Assembly (NCBI GenBank): GCA_018673255.1
Contig: JABHDC010000121.1
Location: forward strand, 1-58,155
Length of the DNA: 58,155 bases
Source: Gemmatimonadota bacterium
GTDB taxonomy: Bacteria > Latescibacterota > UBA2968 > UBA8231
Reading direction: 5' to 3'
Of the stretch, positions 1 to 8,133 are shown piece by piece. The translations under genes were made by a program, and so were the position numbers. Under the pieces are notes generated by a model. The model worked only from the letters and a program-made list of their open reading frames with translations, did no database searches and was not told the origin of the DNA. Position 1 is the stretch's first letter. Each line of letters begins with the position of its first letter.

Positions 1-215
1 ACGTGGTCTGAATGACCGTGGGTGTAGATGAGTCGTGTCGGCTCACGGCCCTGTCGACGCAGGAAGGCCGCCATCGCCTCACCATCCGCCCGGTCGCCGC
101 CACCGTCGATGGCGACGGCACCCTCATCACCGAGCACGATCGCACACAGACCCTCTGCCCAGTCGTGGTGATAGGCGAAGACCCCGTCGGCGACCTCTTC
201 GAATGGATCAGACAC
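1..215 (-). CDS. Metallo-beta-lactamase-fold hydrolase, N-terminal part (cut by left edge)
   Basis: Reading leftward from a GTG at 213-215 gives about 71 residues beginning SDPFEEVADGVFAYHH and reaching THGHSDH at the window edge. The latter is the HxHxDH metal-binding motif of the metallo-beta-lactamase superfamily. The stretch before it (AIVLGDEGAVAIDGG) matches the strand-turn order expected ahead of that motif. The frame is open upstream of the GTG to the end of the HDOD gene, so a CTG start overlapping the HDOD stop is possible, but GTG is likelier. It is the last visible gene of the minus-strand signalling operon. The substrate cannot be inferred from the N-terminus; glyoxalase II-like, lactonase-like and RNase Z-like members all share this motif. 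Residues beyond the first zinc motif are outside the window. Confidence 0.72.
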   Translation of the reverse strand, partial: MSDPFEEVADGVFAYHHDWAEGLCAIVLGDEGAVAIDGGGDRADGEAMAAFLRRQGREPTRLIYTHGHSDH

Positions 216-241
216 GTGAGATTCGCAACGCGCTTCGAGCT

Positions 242-1651
242 TCAGTTGCTCGTGCAGCGTTCGGCGATATCCATGATCTCTTCCACGGTCTCGCCTTCCA
301 GGCTCTGCCGCAACTCGACGATGCGCTCCTGGTTCAGTCCCAGCACGCGCAGCACATTGCTGTCGTAGAGACCACTCTCGCCAGCAGCATATCCCAGGCC
401 CAGATCCTTGCACAGATTGTCGGCCACGTGCACCAGCGCCATGAGGCCATCCGGTACCGTACCCGGATCGTGATGACCACCGACGCACTTCACCAGCGTC
501 TCCGCCATCCGGCCCCGCATCAGCAGCAACTGCCCCAGTTGCTCGTGATTGACCAGATCGCCGAGTTGCTCTTCGGCATCGTGGAACTGCAGATCGGACG
601 CACTCGACATGCTCGCGAGTCGTTCGAAGTGTTCCCAGAAGAAGAAGCCGAGGATGAGTTTGCCAATGTCGTGCAGGAGTGCCGCCACCCAGTAGTGCTG
701 GGCCACATCAACTTCTTCATCGTCCACATCGACCATCTTTGCCTGATACAACTTGTCGGCAATGTGGGCCGTACCGACCGAGTGGATCCAGAAACGACGC
801 AGATCGAAACCACTCTCCTCCGGCTTGATGAGGCTATTGATGAGTTTGATCTGCAAGGCGACGCTGGCCAGCTTGCGTCGGCCGAGGCGGACGATGGCGT
901 CATGAAGGGACCACTCCCCCTTCTGGCCGGCCCCGGCGAAAGCCGGGGTGTTCACCACCTGCAGTAATTTGTGCACAGTCGCCGGATCGGAGCGCAGCAC
1001 TTCTTCCAGCTCCTCCGGCGAAGAGTCTGGATCGGCGACAACCTCCATGATCCGCATGACCACTTCGGGCAACGTGGGCAGCGTGTGCAGATGTCGCAGT
1101 CGTTTCTCGACACGTTGCTGCAGAATGCGGAAGGAGACGTGTTGGGCACGATCGAAGAGGGCGCCGATGCCCTGTTCGTGGAAAACCGGATCGATCTGTG
1201 TTCGCATTACAGCGCCCCCGTGCTCGGGGATCTCGTCGATGTCGATGACGGTCACCGAACCACCGACCTCACCGGCCAGTGAACACGCCTCTTCGTAGAG
1301 TCGGTTGGGAACCAACAAGAACAGGGGCAATCGGCCCCCGTCAGTGAGTCGGCTGACGGCCGCGGCCGGTAGTTCCGTGACACCCAGAACGAAGACATGC
1401 ACCACCGCCTGGCCCCGTTCAGCCAGGAGACTGGCCGCCTCCATGGGCGAACGTGCCAGCATCGTGTTGAAGCCGTAGACGTAGTTGAGAATCAGGCCGA
1501 GTTGTTTGACCAGGTCTGGACGGACGCCGGCCTGTTCCACGATCAGACCGAATTCCTCGTCGGCGTCCGGCGCAGTGTTGTGCGTGCTCAAGAGACTATT
1601 CCACAGGGCAGACAGGGGATGGGCGCCCAGGGAGGGGCACCGGACTCCCAA
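242..1651 (-). CDS. HDOD-domain signalling protein
   Basis: 469 codons from a TTG. Residues about 185-385 form an HDOD domain: it opens with LPTLPEVVMRIMEVVADP, continues with the SDPATVHKLLQVVN helix, and carries an HD pair (H327-D328 in LLHDIGKLILG). HDOD proteins are regulatory relatives of HD phosphohydrolases. Residues about 30-150 alternate helices and hydrophobic strands (VVHVFVLG, LPLFLLVPN, SVTVIDIDE) and could be a degenerate receiver-like module, but no phosphorylatable Asp set is clear. There is no ATG in the first 60 codons and no good ribosome site before the TTG. The frame stays open upstream to the TGA that ends the adenylate cyclase, through a PSHG-repeat linker, so the start is uncertain and a cyclase-HDOD readthrough or split fusion is possible. 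The HDOD assignment is firm; the output is unknown. Confidence 0.85.
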   Translation of the reverse strand: MGVRCPSLGAHPLSALWNSLLSTHNTAPDADEEFGLIVEQAGVRPDLVKQLGLILNYVYGFNTMLARSPMEAASLLAERGQAVVHVFVLGVTELPAAAVSRLTDGGRLPLFLLVPNRLYEEACSLAGEVGGSVTVIDIDEIPEHGGAVMRTQIDPVFHEQGIGALFDRAQHVSFRILQQRVEKRLRHLHTLPTLPEVVMRIMEVVADPDSSPEELEEVLRSDPATVHKLLQVVNTPAFAGAGQKGEWSLHDAIVRLGRRKLASVALQIKLINSLIKPEESGFDLRRFWIHSVGTAHIADKLYQAKMVDVDDEEVDVAQHYWVAALLHDIGKLILGFFFWEHFERLASMSSASDLQFHDAEEQLGDLVNHEQLGQLLLMRGRMAETLVKCVGGHHDPGTVPDGLMALVHVADNLCKDLGLGYAAGESGLYDSNVLRVLGLNQERIVELRQSLEGETVEEIMDIAERCTSN

Positions 1652-1687
1652 GATACAAAGGGGTCCGTTGTCGCGCCCGGCCGTACC

Positions 1688-1735
1688 GTGACTTGGGCCG
1701 TGACTTGGGCCGTGACTTGGGCCGTGACTTGGGTC
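1688..1735. repeat. Four tandem copies of a 12-bp unit
   Basis: GTGACTTGGGCC is repeated head to tail at 1688, 1700, 1712 and 1724; the last copy has one change. On the minus strand each unit encodes Pro-Ser-His-Gly in the frame shared by the cyclase and HDOD genes, so changes in copy number would preserve that frame. Confidence 0.9.
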
Positions 1736-1753
1736 TGGACTCTGGTCTGGGCC

Positions 1754-3544
1754 TCAAGCCTTGGTCTCCAACTCGGCCACACGCAGGGCCTCAGAGATCC
1801 CCTTGAAGTTCATCACCTCGATCCCTTTCACCGGCACCGAGTCGCCCAACTGCGCCAACAGTGATTCGGGCAGCAAGATCTGTCCGGGTTTTGCCACCTG
1901 CATGAGCCGGGCACCCAGATTCACCGTCGCCCCGATGGCAGTATAGTCCATGCGGTCACTGGCACCCATGTTTCCCAACGTGGCGGGGCCATAGTTGATG
2001 CCGACGCCGATGTGGAGGGGCACCGGGTCGTGCGTGTGCTCCTCATCGATGCGCTGCATGATGTGCAGCGCGCAGGCCACCGCGTGATCGAGGGCCTCGG
2101 CGCCGGTGAACAATGCCATCATCTCATCGCCCACAAACTTATCCACCGAGCCTTCGTGCTGCGGCACGATCTCTGCCTGGAAACCGAGATACCGATTCAG
2201 CATGCTGATCACTTCTTCCGGCTCGCGCTTTTCCGAGTATGCCGTGAAACCGCGGATATCCGTGAACAGCACCGCCAGCTGATGACGGGATCCACCCAGA
2301 TCGGCTTCTTCACCGGCTGACGACTGAATCATCTCCCGCGTATAGGAACCGACATACTTCATCAGTTGCAGACGCTCACGCAGATTGATGATCATGTCGT
2401 TGAAGCTCACCATCAACGCCGCGATCTCATCGTGTGTTGTCGGTGTCAGCTGCACCTGGAGATCACCGTCCTTGACCTGATCCATGCCCGCCACCAGGTG
2501 CTGCAGGGGTTGCGTCAGGCGTCGACCCAGGACCTGCGCCAGCAACAGCGTCACCAGCAGAGACACCCCGGCTGTGAGAAAAATGTTGCCGCGGATGGCG
2601 TCGAGAATCGCCAGCTCTCGCGACTTGACCGCCGTCGCCAGCAAGTAGGCCGGTTCGCCGATACCGAGGGGACTCAGGAAGGCAAAGACCTCTTCGTCGA
2701 CATACAGCCCCTCGAAGACGTCACTCGTTGCCAGCTTCGTGATGACGTCATCCACCTCATACATCGCCGATTCCTGAAACTTCAGGACATCTGTCATATG
2801 AAGATCTTCGACGGTGGTCGCCACCAATTCGTTGCCCACCTTCAGGGTGATATCGATGTCGCTGTTCCCCTTCAGTGCCACCGCCTGACGTTTATCGAAT
2901 CGCAGGCCCAGCGTCAGCGTGCCGATGATGGTGTCGTCATTCGTCCAGATCGAGACCGTCGCCACCTGGTATAGTCCACTCGGCAGGTGCCACAGCTCCG
3001 GCCATTGCGCCTGTGCTGGATCCAGATCGTCCCGGGCAGAATTCGGACTCGCCTGTCCTGAACCCAGCCGTGCCTGGGGCAGGGCCCGGATCACGCTGGG
3101 GCGCTGTTCCAGGAGCAAGGCATCCAGAGACATGTTCTGAGGTGCGTCGTAAGCCTCGGTCAGATCGGCCAGCACCTGGCCCTCGGCATCGGTGACGATG
3201 AACAGATCCACCGGCGCCAGGCGAGCCAGGTCGGAGACGATGTAGCGCACGGACGCGGCAACTTCAGCCCGATTCGATTCGGAGACCTGTGTTGTGCTGG
3301 CCAACGAGACATTGGCCTTGAAGGCAGGATTCTCTCCGATCAGACCCGCCAGGTTCAGCAGATTCTCATAACGCAGTCCCTGTTCGCGCTGGAAGGTCTG
3401 CTGCGTCTGCAGGAAATCGTGCTGCACCTTCTTCAGAATCGCGCCACTCAGCGAATTGGTCACCATGCTCAGAACACCGGCCAGAATCGCAGCGGTAAAG
3501 CCGGCGAGCAGAACGAAGAGTTTTTGACGGATAGAAAACTGCAT
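1754..3544 (-). CDS. Membrane-bound class III adenylate cyclase with HAMP domain
   Basis: 596 residues. A transmembrane helix (about 11-29) is followed by a large extracytoplasmic sensor region (about 30-318). Next come a second helix (about 320-340), a HAMP domain (341-393, starting RRLTQPLQHLVAGMDQVKDG) and a class III cyclase catalytic domain (422-595). Metal-binding aspartates are D429 (FTDIRGF) and D473 (VGDEMMALF). K469 and D533 occupy the adenine-specifying positions, and N542 and R546 are the transition-state pair, so ATP rather than GTP is expected. The ATG at 3544 begins MQFSIRQKLF and lies 10 bp after the stop of the cupredoxin gene; a longer upstream reading would overlap that gene and is unlikely. 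The C-terminus ends normally for a cyclase, but the frame continues open past the TGA into the HDOD gene. It probably converts a periplasmic signal, perhaps one involving the cupredoxin, into cAMP. Confidence 0.93.
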   Translation of the reverse strand: MQFSIRQKLFVLLAGFTAAILAGVLSMVTNSLSGAILKKVQHDFLQTQQTFQREQGLRYENLLNLAGLIGENPAFKANVSLASTTQVSESNRAEVAASVRYIVSDLARLAPVDLFIVTDAEGQVLADLTEAYDAPQNMSLDALLLEQRPSVIRALPQARLGSGQASPNSARDDLDPAQAQWPELWHLPSGLYQVATVSIWTNDDTIIGTLTLGLRFDKRQAVALKGNSDIDITLKVGNELVATTVEDLHMTDVLKFQESAMYEVDDVITKLATSDVFEGLYVDEEVFAFLSPLGIGEPAYLLATAVKSRELAILDAIRGNIFLTAGVSLLVTLLLAQVLGRRLTQPLQHLVAGMDQVKDGDLQVQLTPTTHDEIAALMVSFNDMIINLRERLQLMKYVGSYTREMIQSSAGEEADLGGSRHQLAVLFTDIRGFTAYSEKREPEEVISMLNRYLGFQAEIVPQHEGSVDKFVGDEMMALFTGAEALDHAVACALHIMQRIDEEHTHDPVPLHIGVGINYGPATLGNMGASDRMDYTAIGATVNLGARLMQVAKPGQILLPESLLAQLGDSVPVKGIEVMNFKGISEALRVAELETKA

Positions 3545-3554
3545 GGGCTCCCCG

Positions 3555-4274
3555 CTAGCGGGTGAAGTCAATCTGCAGGACGACCGGTGTTCCATCCTCG
3601 ACCCGGATCTGGCGTTCGGCCGCTTCGTGTCGGGGATGGAAGAAGCGCAGCACGTAGTCACCCGTCGGCAGATCCTGAAGCAGGAAGTACCCAGTAGAGT
3701 CCGGCTGCGTGTAGTACGGTGTGTCGAGGACGAGGACGGTCGCATTCATCTGCGGATGGATATCGCAGAAGACACTGACCCGCCCCGGTTCGGGAAACAG
3801 CTGACCCACTTCTTCCCCCGCCGGTCGACGCCCCACATCGAATTTCTGCGCCGGGGACAGGCTGAAGACATTGTGGTAGAAGGGGTCCTGATTGACGAAG
3901 AGCACGCGGCTGCCCACCGGAATCGGCAGGACGCGTGGCTGAAACTGCGCGTCCTGTTGTTCCATGCGGGGTGGTTTGGACAGAGGTGATACGCTGGGCA
4001 CAAAGGAGAGCGGATGGGCACTGATGACGACGTCACCGAATCGTGACCGTTTCTTGCCTGTCGAGTCGGCCGTCGTTGAATCCACCCGTGTCGTGTTACG
4101 ACTGCGGTAGGCGGCACCGCGCAGCGATCGCCGCGATGGACGGGGTGCCGGCAGATCGATGGCACCGGCAATCTGCCCCGCCGCCACCGGATCCGGGCTC
4201 GGATCGGCAACGCACATCAGGAGCAGCAATGGCAGGGACGGCCACAACATGGCGCGTCGACTTCGTCGTGGCAT
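3555..4274 (-). CDS. Exported cupredoxin with C-terminal transthyretin-like domain
   Basis: 239 residues. The N-terminus is a signal peptide (basic PRRSRR, then LWPSLPLLLLMCVADP). Residues about 112-185 are a plastocyanin/azurin-type fold with the complete type 1 copper ligand set: H134 (FYHNVFS), C170, H173 and M176 (FCDIHPQM). Residues about 190-239 (GYFLLQDLPTGDYVLRFFHP) look like a carboxypeptidase-regulatory or transthyretin-like beta domain. I chose the ATG at 4274 because it sits directly before the signal peptide; a longer reading to 4364 adds only non-signal sequence. A possible lipobox around C21 is not canonical because the preceding residue is Met. It is the first gene of the operon, 10 bp ahead of the cyclase. 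A copper-binding electron carrier or redox sensor is likely; pairing with the cyclase is an inference from position. Confidence 0.85.
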   Translation of the reverse strand: MPRRSRRAMLWPSLPLLLLMCVADPSPDPVAAGQIAGAIDLPAPRPSRRSLRGAAYRSRNTTRVDSTTADSTGKKRSRFGDVVISAHPLSFVPSVSPLSKPPRMEQQDAQFQPRVLPIPVGSRVLFVNQDPFYHNVFSLSPAQKFDVGRRPAGEEVGQLFPEPGRVSVFCDIHPQMNATVLVLDTPYYTQPDSTGYFLLQDLPTGDYVLRFFHPRHEAAERQIRVEDGTPVVLQIDFTR

Positions 4275-4688
4275 CTGATATCCGCAGGTGATAGGTACGG
4301 TGGCAGAAATACTCACCCCTGTCGGGAGAAGGTAGGCGACGGATCGGTCCCAGGCAGCACGCACGCTGGCAGCGCTGGAGCGTCTCGCCTAATTGGATGA
4401 GGCCGGAGACAAGAGGGATACGAAAGACGGCGATCGAAGCCGTCATTTTTGCCCTCGTCACTGAAGCAGCGCGCGATCTGGGACAGACGCCTCCGGCATT
4501 AGGCGTCTTGGTCACCTCAGGCTTCGGGTTGTATGTTCACCAGGAGCGTGGCGGGGACTTCCGCCAGCCAGTACCCTGCTGGGGACACTGGAGAGCGGCG
4601 CTCTGACACGCTCCTGAACTTGCGCGCCCAAGGTAGGTCGTCTGCCATCTGGCGCCAGTCGACTTGATTTCACGTCCGGTACCCTTCG
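4275..4688. other. Divergent intergenic region, no convincing gene
   Basis: 414 bp between the minus-strand cupredoxin operon and the plus-strand acyltransferase. Short frames occur, including one of 69 codons at 4397-4606, but none has a ribosome site or recognisable protein. It contains a terminator-like hairpin at 4426-4450 and presumably the promoters of both flanking units. I could not identify clear -35/-10 pairs. Confidence 0.6.
4426..4450 (+). terminator. Orphan terminator-like hairpin
   Basis: GACGGC (4426-4431) pairs with GCCGTC (4439-4444) around a 7-nt loop and is followed by A and TTTTT (4446-4450). No gene lies upstream on this strand within the window, so it may be an attenuator in the leader of the acyltransferase gene or the end of a small transcript. 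Confidence 0.45.
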
Positions 4689-6617
4689 ATGCCACCCGAT
4701 TTACAGGCCGCCCTGGCCGAAGTTCACGAACGTCTCGACGAGATCTACGTCCGTTACGACGAAGCCGCCGGAGAGTTGTTGCGGGTCGCCCTGCTCGACG
4801 GGCACTTCGCCGGTGAGGCGAAGGAGCGGATCCAGTGGCCCGCCTACATCGATGGCAAAGTCGATCTGGATGGACTGCATCATCGGCAGTGGCTGATCCG
4901 CTCCATCTACGATGGCATCCCGCCCCGTCGTGAACAACGGCTGGCCGATGCGCACGAACGGTACACCCGCCTCGAACCGGCCTATCACGCGGCCAATCTC
5001 GCCTTCATCGAACTGCGGCGGCAATTCGTCGAGGCCGATCGTGGCGACGAGAGCGAATTCGGACAGCTCTATCACGCCGTCTATCTCGATGCCCTGGCTC
5101 GACCGAATCCGGTTCCCCTCGATGAGGGAGAGTCGGCGTTGGTCGAATTCAGGGTCGCGCGCGAGCCCCTGGCCCATGCTGCGGCCGTGGCCGGCAAGAT
5201 CAGCGCCGCCCCCGCCGAAGATGACCCGCGCTGGAATGATCTGTACCGACTGGAGGAATTCGGTGAGGCGAGCCTACGGGCCCATTTGCGGCGCATCGCT
5301 GAACAGGTGGTCGATTTCCTCGCCGTGGGCGAGCACCTGGCCATCCGCTACAACTGCTTCAGCAACTTTATCTGGTTTGGCATCAGCGTCTGGAAAGTCG
5401 TAACCGATGTGGAGTTGCTCGCCGACATGTTGCAAGGCCAGGTCAAGGAACGCTGGCGCGGTAAGCTGGTCGACTACGTGCGCCTGCTGCAGGGCATGTT
5501 GCTCAAATTCCTTGAAGCCCACCTGGAGGATCCGGCCCAGATCCGCCCTCGCGACTACTGGTATGGGCAGCAGTACAGTTACCTGACACGGGACATGATC
5601 GATCTGACGCGAGAGCTGGTGAAGGGCGCCGCACGCCTGCAGCGTCGTAGCAAACTCGATCTCCCCGAACCGCAACTGCCCCCCCTGCTCGGCGGCCAGG
5701 CTTCAGGTCGATTCGTCGACTACCCGCACGTGGGGCCGCGAGGCGAACACGGCAAGTGGTCGGGCAAATGGAAGCTGATGCAGTGGGTGGGATTGTTCCG
5801 CCAGCGAGCACAGCACACGCTCAAGCTCAAACAATCCAGTCTTTCCGAAGCCGAGCGCCTGCAGTCAGCATGGGATTCAGCCTCCGACTGGGGCCGTCGA
5901 ACACTGGACCTGTTTGGTGTGGATCTGCAGATCACGATCGATCCGCGCTTCGCCGAGATGGCCCGGCGTCTCGACCTGGCCAGTGGGGGCCGACGCGTCG
6001 TCTTCTTCCCGACGCACCAGTCACTGCTCGATCATCCCGTCATGTACTCGACCCTCTCATCGCCCCAGATGATCGAAGCCATGGGTTGGGATGGGCCTCA
6101 ACCCTGCAGCATGCTGGCCCGGGCCGGCCTCACGGCGCCAACGGATATCAAGATCGCCGGACGCACGATCAGCCTCATCGGCGTCGACGCCAGGACGGCC
6201 GATCGCCTTCTGGAGGAGATCGACGGATATGTGATTCTGGATCGTTCCGATGATTCAGCAGCACCCACGGCGCGTTTTGCCAAGGTCCTGCAGGAGCGGC
6301 CCGGTGTCGTCTATGGCGCCGGCACGACCTCGGCCTTCGACCTGCAGGTACTGCCCATGCAGCATGCCCTGTTCGCCTATCTGCCGGCCGACATCGTGTT
6401 GATCCCCATGGCCATGCGCGGGATTCATCAACTCTGGCCGAAGTGTCCGGCGGGCAATACGAACATCCGACCCGGGACGGTGGAAGTCGTCATCTCGCCA
6501 CCGATTCCCGGTGAGACGACGCTACTACCTCGCAAGCGCGCCCTGCGCACGCAGTTGGAACCGGCCACGCTGTTCCAGGCGATCCACATCGCCGAATTGC
6601 TCAACCCGGGAGCCTAG
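4689..6617 (+). CDS. PlsC-like lysophospholipid acyltransferase-family protein
   Basis: 642 residues. The C-terminal third carries acyltransferase signatures: FFPTHQSLLDHPVMYST (about 438-454) contains the HX4D catalytic motif, VVYGAGTTSAFD lies downstream, and GTVEVVISPPIP near the end matches the strand typical of PlsC enzymes. The N-terminal 400 residues are long, helical and charged, and I do not recognise them. Together they are much longer than plain PlsC (about 250 residues) and closer in size to multi-domain PlsB-like or lysophospholipid acyltransferases. No clear signal peptide or multi-pass membrane region is visible, only short hydrophobic stretches (FIWFGISVWKVV). The start ATG has a weak upstream purine stretch. 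Its stop overlaps the stop of the converging minus-strand gene by three bases (CTAG). The acyl acceptor is unknown. Confidence 0.75.
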   Translation: MPPDLQAALAEVHERLDEIYVRYDEAAGELLRVALLDGHFAGEAKERIQWPAYIDGKVDLDGLHHRQWLIRSIYDGIPPRREQRLADAHERYTRLEPAYHAANLAFIELRRQFVEADRGDESEFGQLYHAVYLDALARPNPVPLDEGESALVEFRVAREPLAHAAAVAGKISAAPAEDDPRWNDLYRLEEFGEASLRAHLRRIAEQVVDFLAVGEHLAIRYNCFSNFIWFGISVWKVVTDVELLADMLQGQVKERWRGKLVDYVRLLQGMLLKFLEAHLEDPAQIRPRDYWYGQQYSYLTRDMIDLTRELVKGAARLQRRSKLDLPEPQLPPLLGGQASGRFVDYPHVGPRGEHGKWSGKWKLMQWVGLFRQRAQHTLKLKQSSLSEAERLQSAWDSASDWGRRTLDLFGVDLQITIDPRFAEMARRLDLASGGRRVVFFPTHQSLLDHPVMYSTLSSPQMIEAMGWDGPQPCSMLARAGLTAPTDIKIAGRTISLIGVDARTADRLLEEIDGYVILDRSDDSAAPTARFAKVLQERPGVVYGAGTTSAFDLQVLPMQHALFAYLPADIVLIPMAMRGIHQLWPKCPAGNTNIRPGTVEVVISPPIPGETTLLPRKRALRTQLEPATLFQAIHIAELLNPGA

Positions 6618-7684
6618 GCAACCGAGACCGAGGCCATCAGCGCCTCTTCATCAACACCGAATCCTACCGCTGCGTGTGGCTCCACGATCCCGGCTCCCCA
6701 TCGCGCGCCACCGACCCAATCCATCCAGGGCCGTCCACTCTCTGCCAGTGGTTTCGGGTCGACCGTTTGCAGCGCCGGCAACGACCACGCTTCCGAACCA
6801 CGGTGTGGACAGACCCGCACGTCGTGGCCCTTGGCAAGGCGGTAGATCTCCAGCAGTTGGGTCAGCCCGCCGCACCAGCAGACATCAGGCTGGTAGATGT
6901 GATGGGCGCCGCGCGCCATCAACTCACCGAATCCCCGGGCCGTGAATTCGTGCTCCCCACCGGCGATCGGTATCGGTGAGGCGGCTGCCAGACGGGCATA
7001 CCCATCCAGGTCGTCGGCCGGCAGCGGTTCTTCGAGCCAGCCCATATTGTAGTCGACCAGACGCTGACACAGCCGGATCACGGCGGCTACATCCTTCCAC
7101 TGCATCCCCACATCCGTCATGAGTTCGACCTCGTCACCAACCAAGGCACGCGCCTGCGCCACCAGACCGACGATTTGGTCTGCGTCCTGCGATGGATGCA
7201 GCTGTCCCAGTCCACCGATCTTCACCGACCTGTACCCCTCGGTGAGGGCGGCCTCTATCTGGGTCAGCCAGCGTGTGGGATGCGCGTCCTTGGAGATGGT
7301 CCGGTACAGAGGCAGGTGTTCACGCGGCGCTTCACCGAGCAGGGCCGCCACCGAACAGCCTTGGGCCTTGGCCCGCAGATCCCATAGCGCCAGATCCACG
7401 GCCGAGATCGCCATGATCGGCAGTCCCTTGCGGCCGAAGGGCAACGTCGCCGCATACATCTGTTCCCACAGATCCTCGATGGGCTCGGCGGGCGCACCAA
7501 TCATGACCCGACGCAGAACGGTGTCGATCACATGCAGGCCCGCCTCGCCGCCACCGCCCATGCCATAGCCCACCAGACCGGTGTCCGTCTCCAGTCGAAC
7601 GCAGATCTGCCCCATCCAGCCACGCCAGTCTGCAGGTGTGCGCGCCGCGTCCGGCATGAAGCCGGTCATGCTGGCAATCTTCAT
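6614..7684 (-). CDS. Enolase-superfamily sugar-acid dehydratase, L-rhamnonate dehydratase-like
   Basis: 356 residues with the mandelate racemase/muconate lactonizing enzyme fold: an N-terminal capping domain (about 1-125) and a TIM barrel. Metal-ligand positions are visible as LMTDVGMQW (Asp), WLEEPL (Glu) and GGEHEFT (Glu). The barrel continues YQPDVCWCGGLTQLLEI, and a catalytic His lies in VCPHRGSEAW. The GEHEFT...QPDVxWCGG...PHxGS pattern is that of rhamnonate dehydratases, which dehydrate L-rhamnonate to 2-keto-3-deoxy-L-rhamnonate. Two ATGs lie at 7693 and 7684; GAAGGG directly abuts the first but is ideally spaced from the second, so I chose 7684. Its stop overlaps that of the converging acyltransferase. 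Close relatives may use other acid sugars, so the substrate is tentative. Confidence 0.88.
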   Translation of the reverse strand: MKIASMTGFMPDAARTPADWRGWMGQICVRLETDTGLVGYGMGGGGEAGLHVIDTVLRRVMIGAPAEPIEDLWEQMYAATLPFGRKGLPIMAISAVDLALWDLRAKAQGCSVAALLGEAPREHLPLYRTISKDAHPTRWLTQIEAALTEGYRSVKIGGLGQLHPSQDADQIVGLVAQARALVGDEVELMTDVGMQWKDVAAVIRLCQRLVDYNMGWLEEPLPADDLDGYARLAAASPIPIAGGEHEFTARGFGELMARGAHHIYQPDVCWCGGLTQLLEIYRLAKGHDVRVCPHRGSEAWSLPALQTVDPKPLAESGRPWMDWVGGARWGAGIVEPHAAVGFGVDEEALMASVSVA

Positions 7685-7716
7685 TGAGTGCATCCCTTCG
7701 TGGACCTGTCCAAACG

Positions 7717-7745
7717 TTGACCGGGCGAAATCAGACCTCTACCGT
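7717..7745 (+). promoter_or_regulatory. Weak sigma-70-like promoter candidate
   Basis: TTGACC (7717-7722), a 17-bp spacer and TACCGT (7740-7745) lie 30 bp before the small membrane protein start. The -10 box is poor. Confidence 0.3.
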
Positions 7746-7774
7746 GTGCGGTTCGCAAAGGAGCGCAATCCATC

Positions 7775-8119
7775 GTGATTCGACTTGTCCCTACCATCCT
7801 CAGTGCCCTGCTGCTGGCCGCCCACTTTCTACGTGAGGGCCACACCGCGCTGGTCGTGCTGTGTCTGCTGTTACCTCTGCTGCTGGTTCCCGGGCACCGA
7901 ACCCTCGTGCGTCTGCTCCAGGCAACCTTCGTACTGGGTAGCGTGGAGTGGCTGCGCACCCTCGCTCAGATGGTGCAGCTTCGATGGGCGACGGACGAGC
8001 CCTGGATCCGCCTCAGTCTCATTCTGGGCGCTGTGGTCGCATTCACCCTTCTCACCGCCTGGTGGTTGCAGCGCTGGCCTCTGCGCGATGGGACGGCCAG
8101 CGATTCACAGGACGCCTAG
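7775..8119 (+). CDS. Small integral membrane protein, unknown function
   Basis: 114 residues from a GTG preceded by AAAGGAG with about 10 bp spacing, which supports this start. Three to four hydrophobic helices are visible: LVPTILSALLLAAHFL, TALVVLCLLLPLLLV, a weaker LLQATFVLGSVEWL, and LSLILGAVVAFTLLTAWW. The C-terminus is short and polar. No family motif is recognisable. It lies between a minus-strand enolase-family gene and a converging BNR-repeat gene, so it appears to be a single-gene unit. An inner-membrane location is inferred from hydrophobicity alone. Confidence 0.7.
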   Translation: MIRLVPTILSALLLAAHFLREGHTALVVLCLLLPLLLVPGHRTLVRLLQATFVLGSVEWLRTLAQMVQLRWATDEPWIRLSLILGAVVAFTLLTAWWLQRWPLRDGTASDSQDA

Positions 8120-8133
8120 GAGGCGACCGGGTT

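Noticed and set aside
35..967. Plus-strand open frame of 310 codons opposite the HDOD gene
   Set aside because: It is the antisense of a clear HDOD domain and the metallo-beta-lactamase start, has no recognisable protein features, and is a GC-rich shadow frame.
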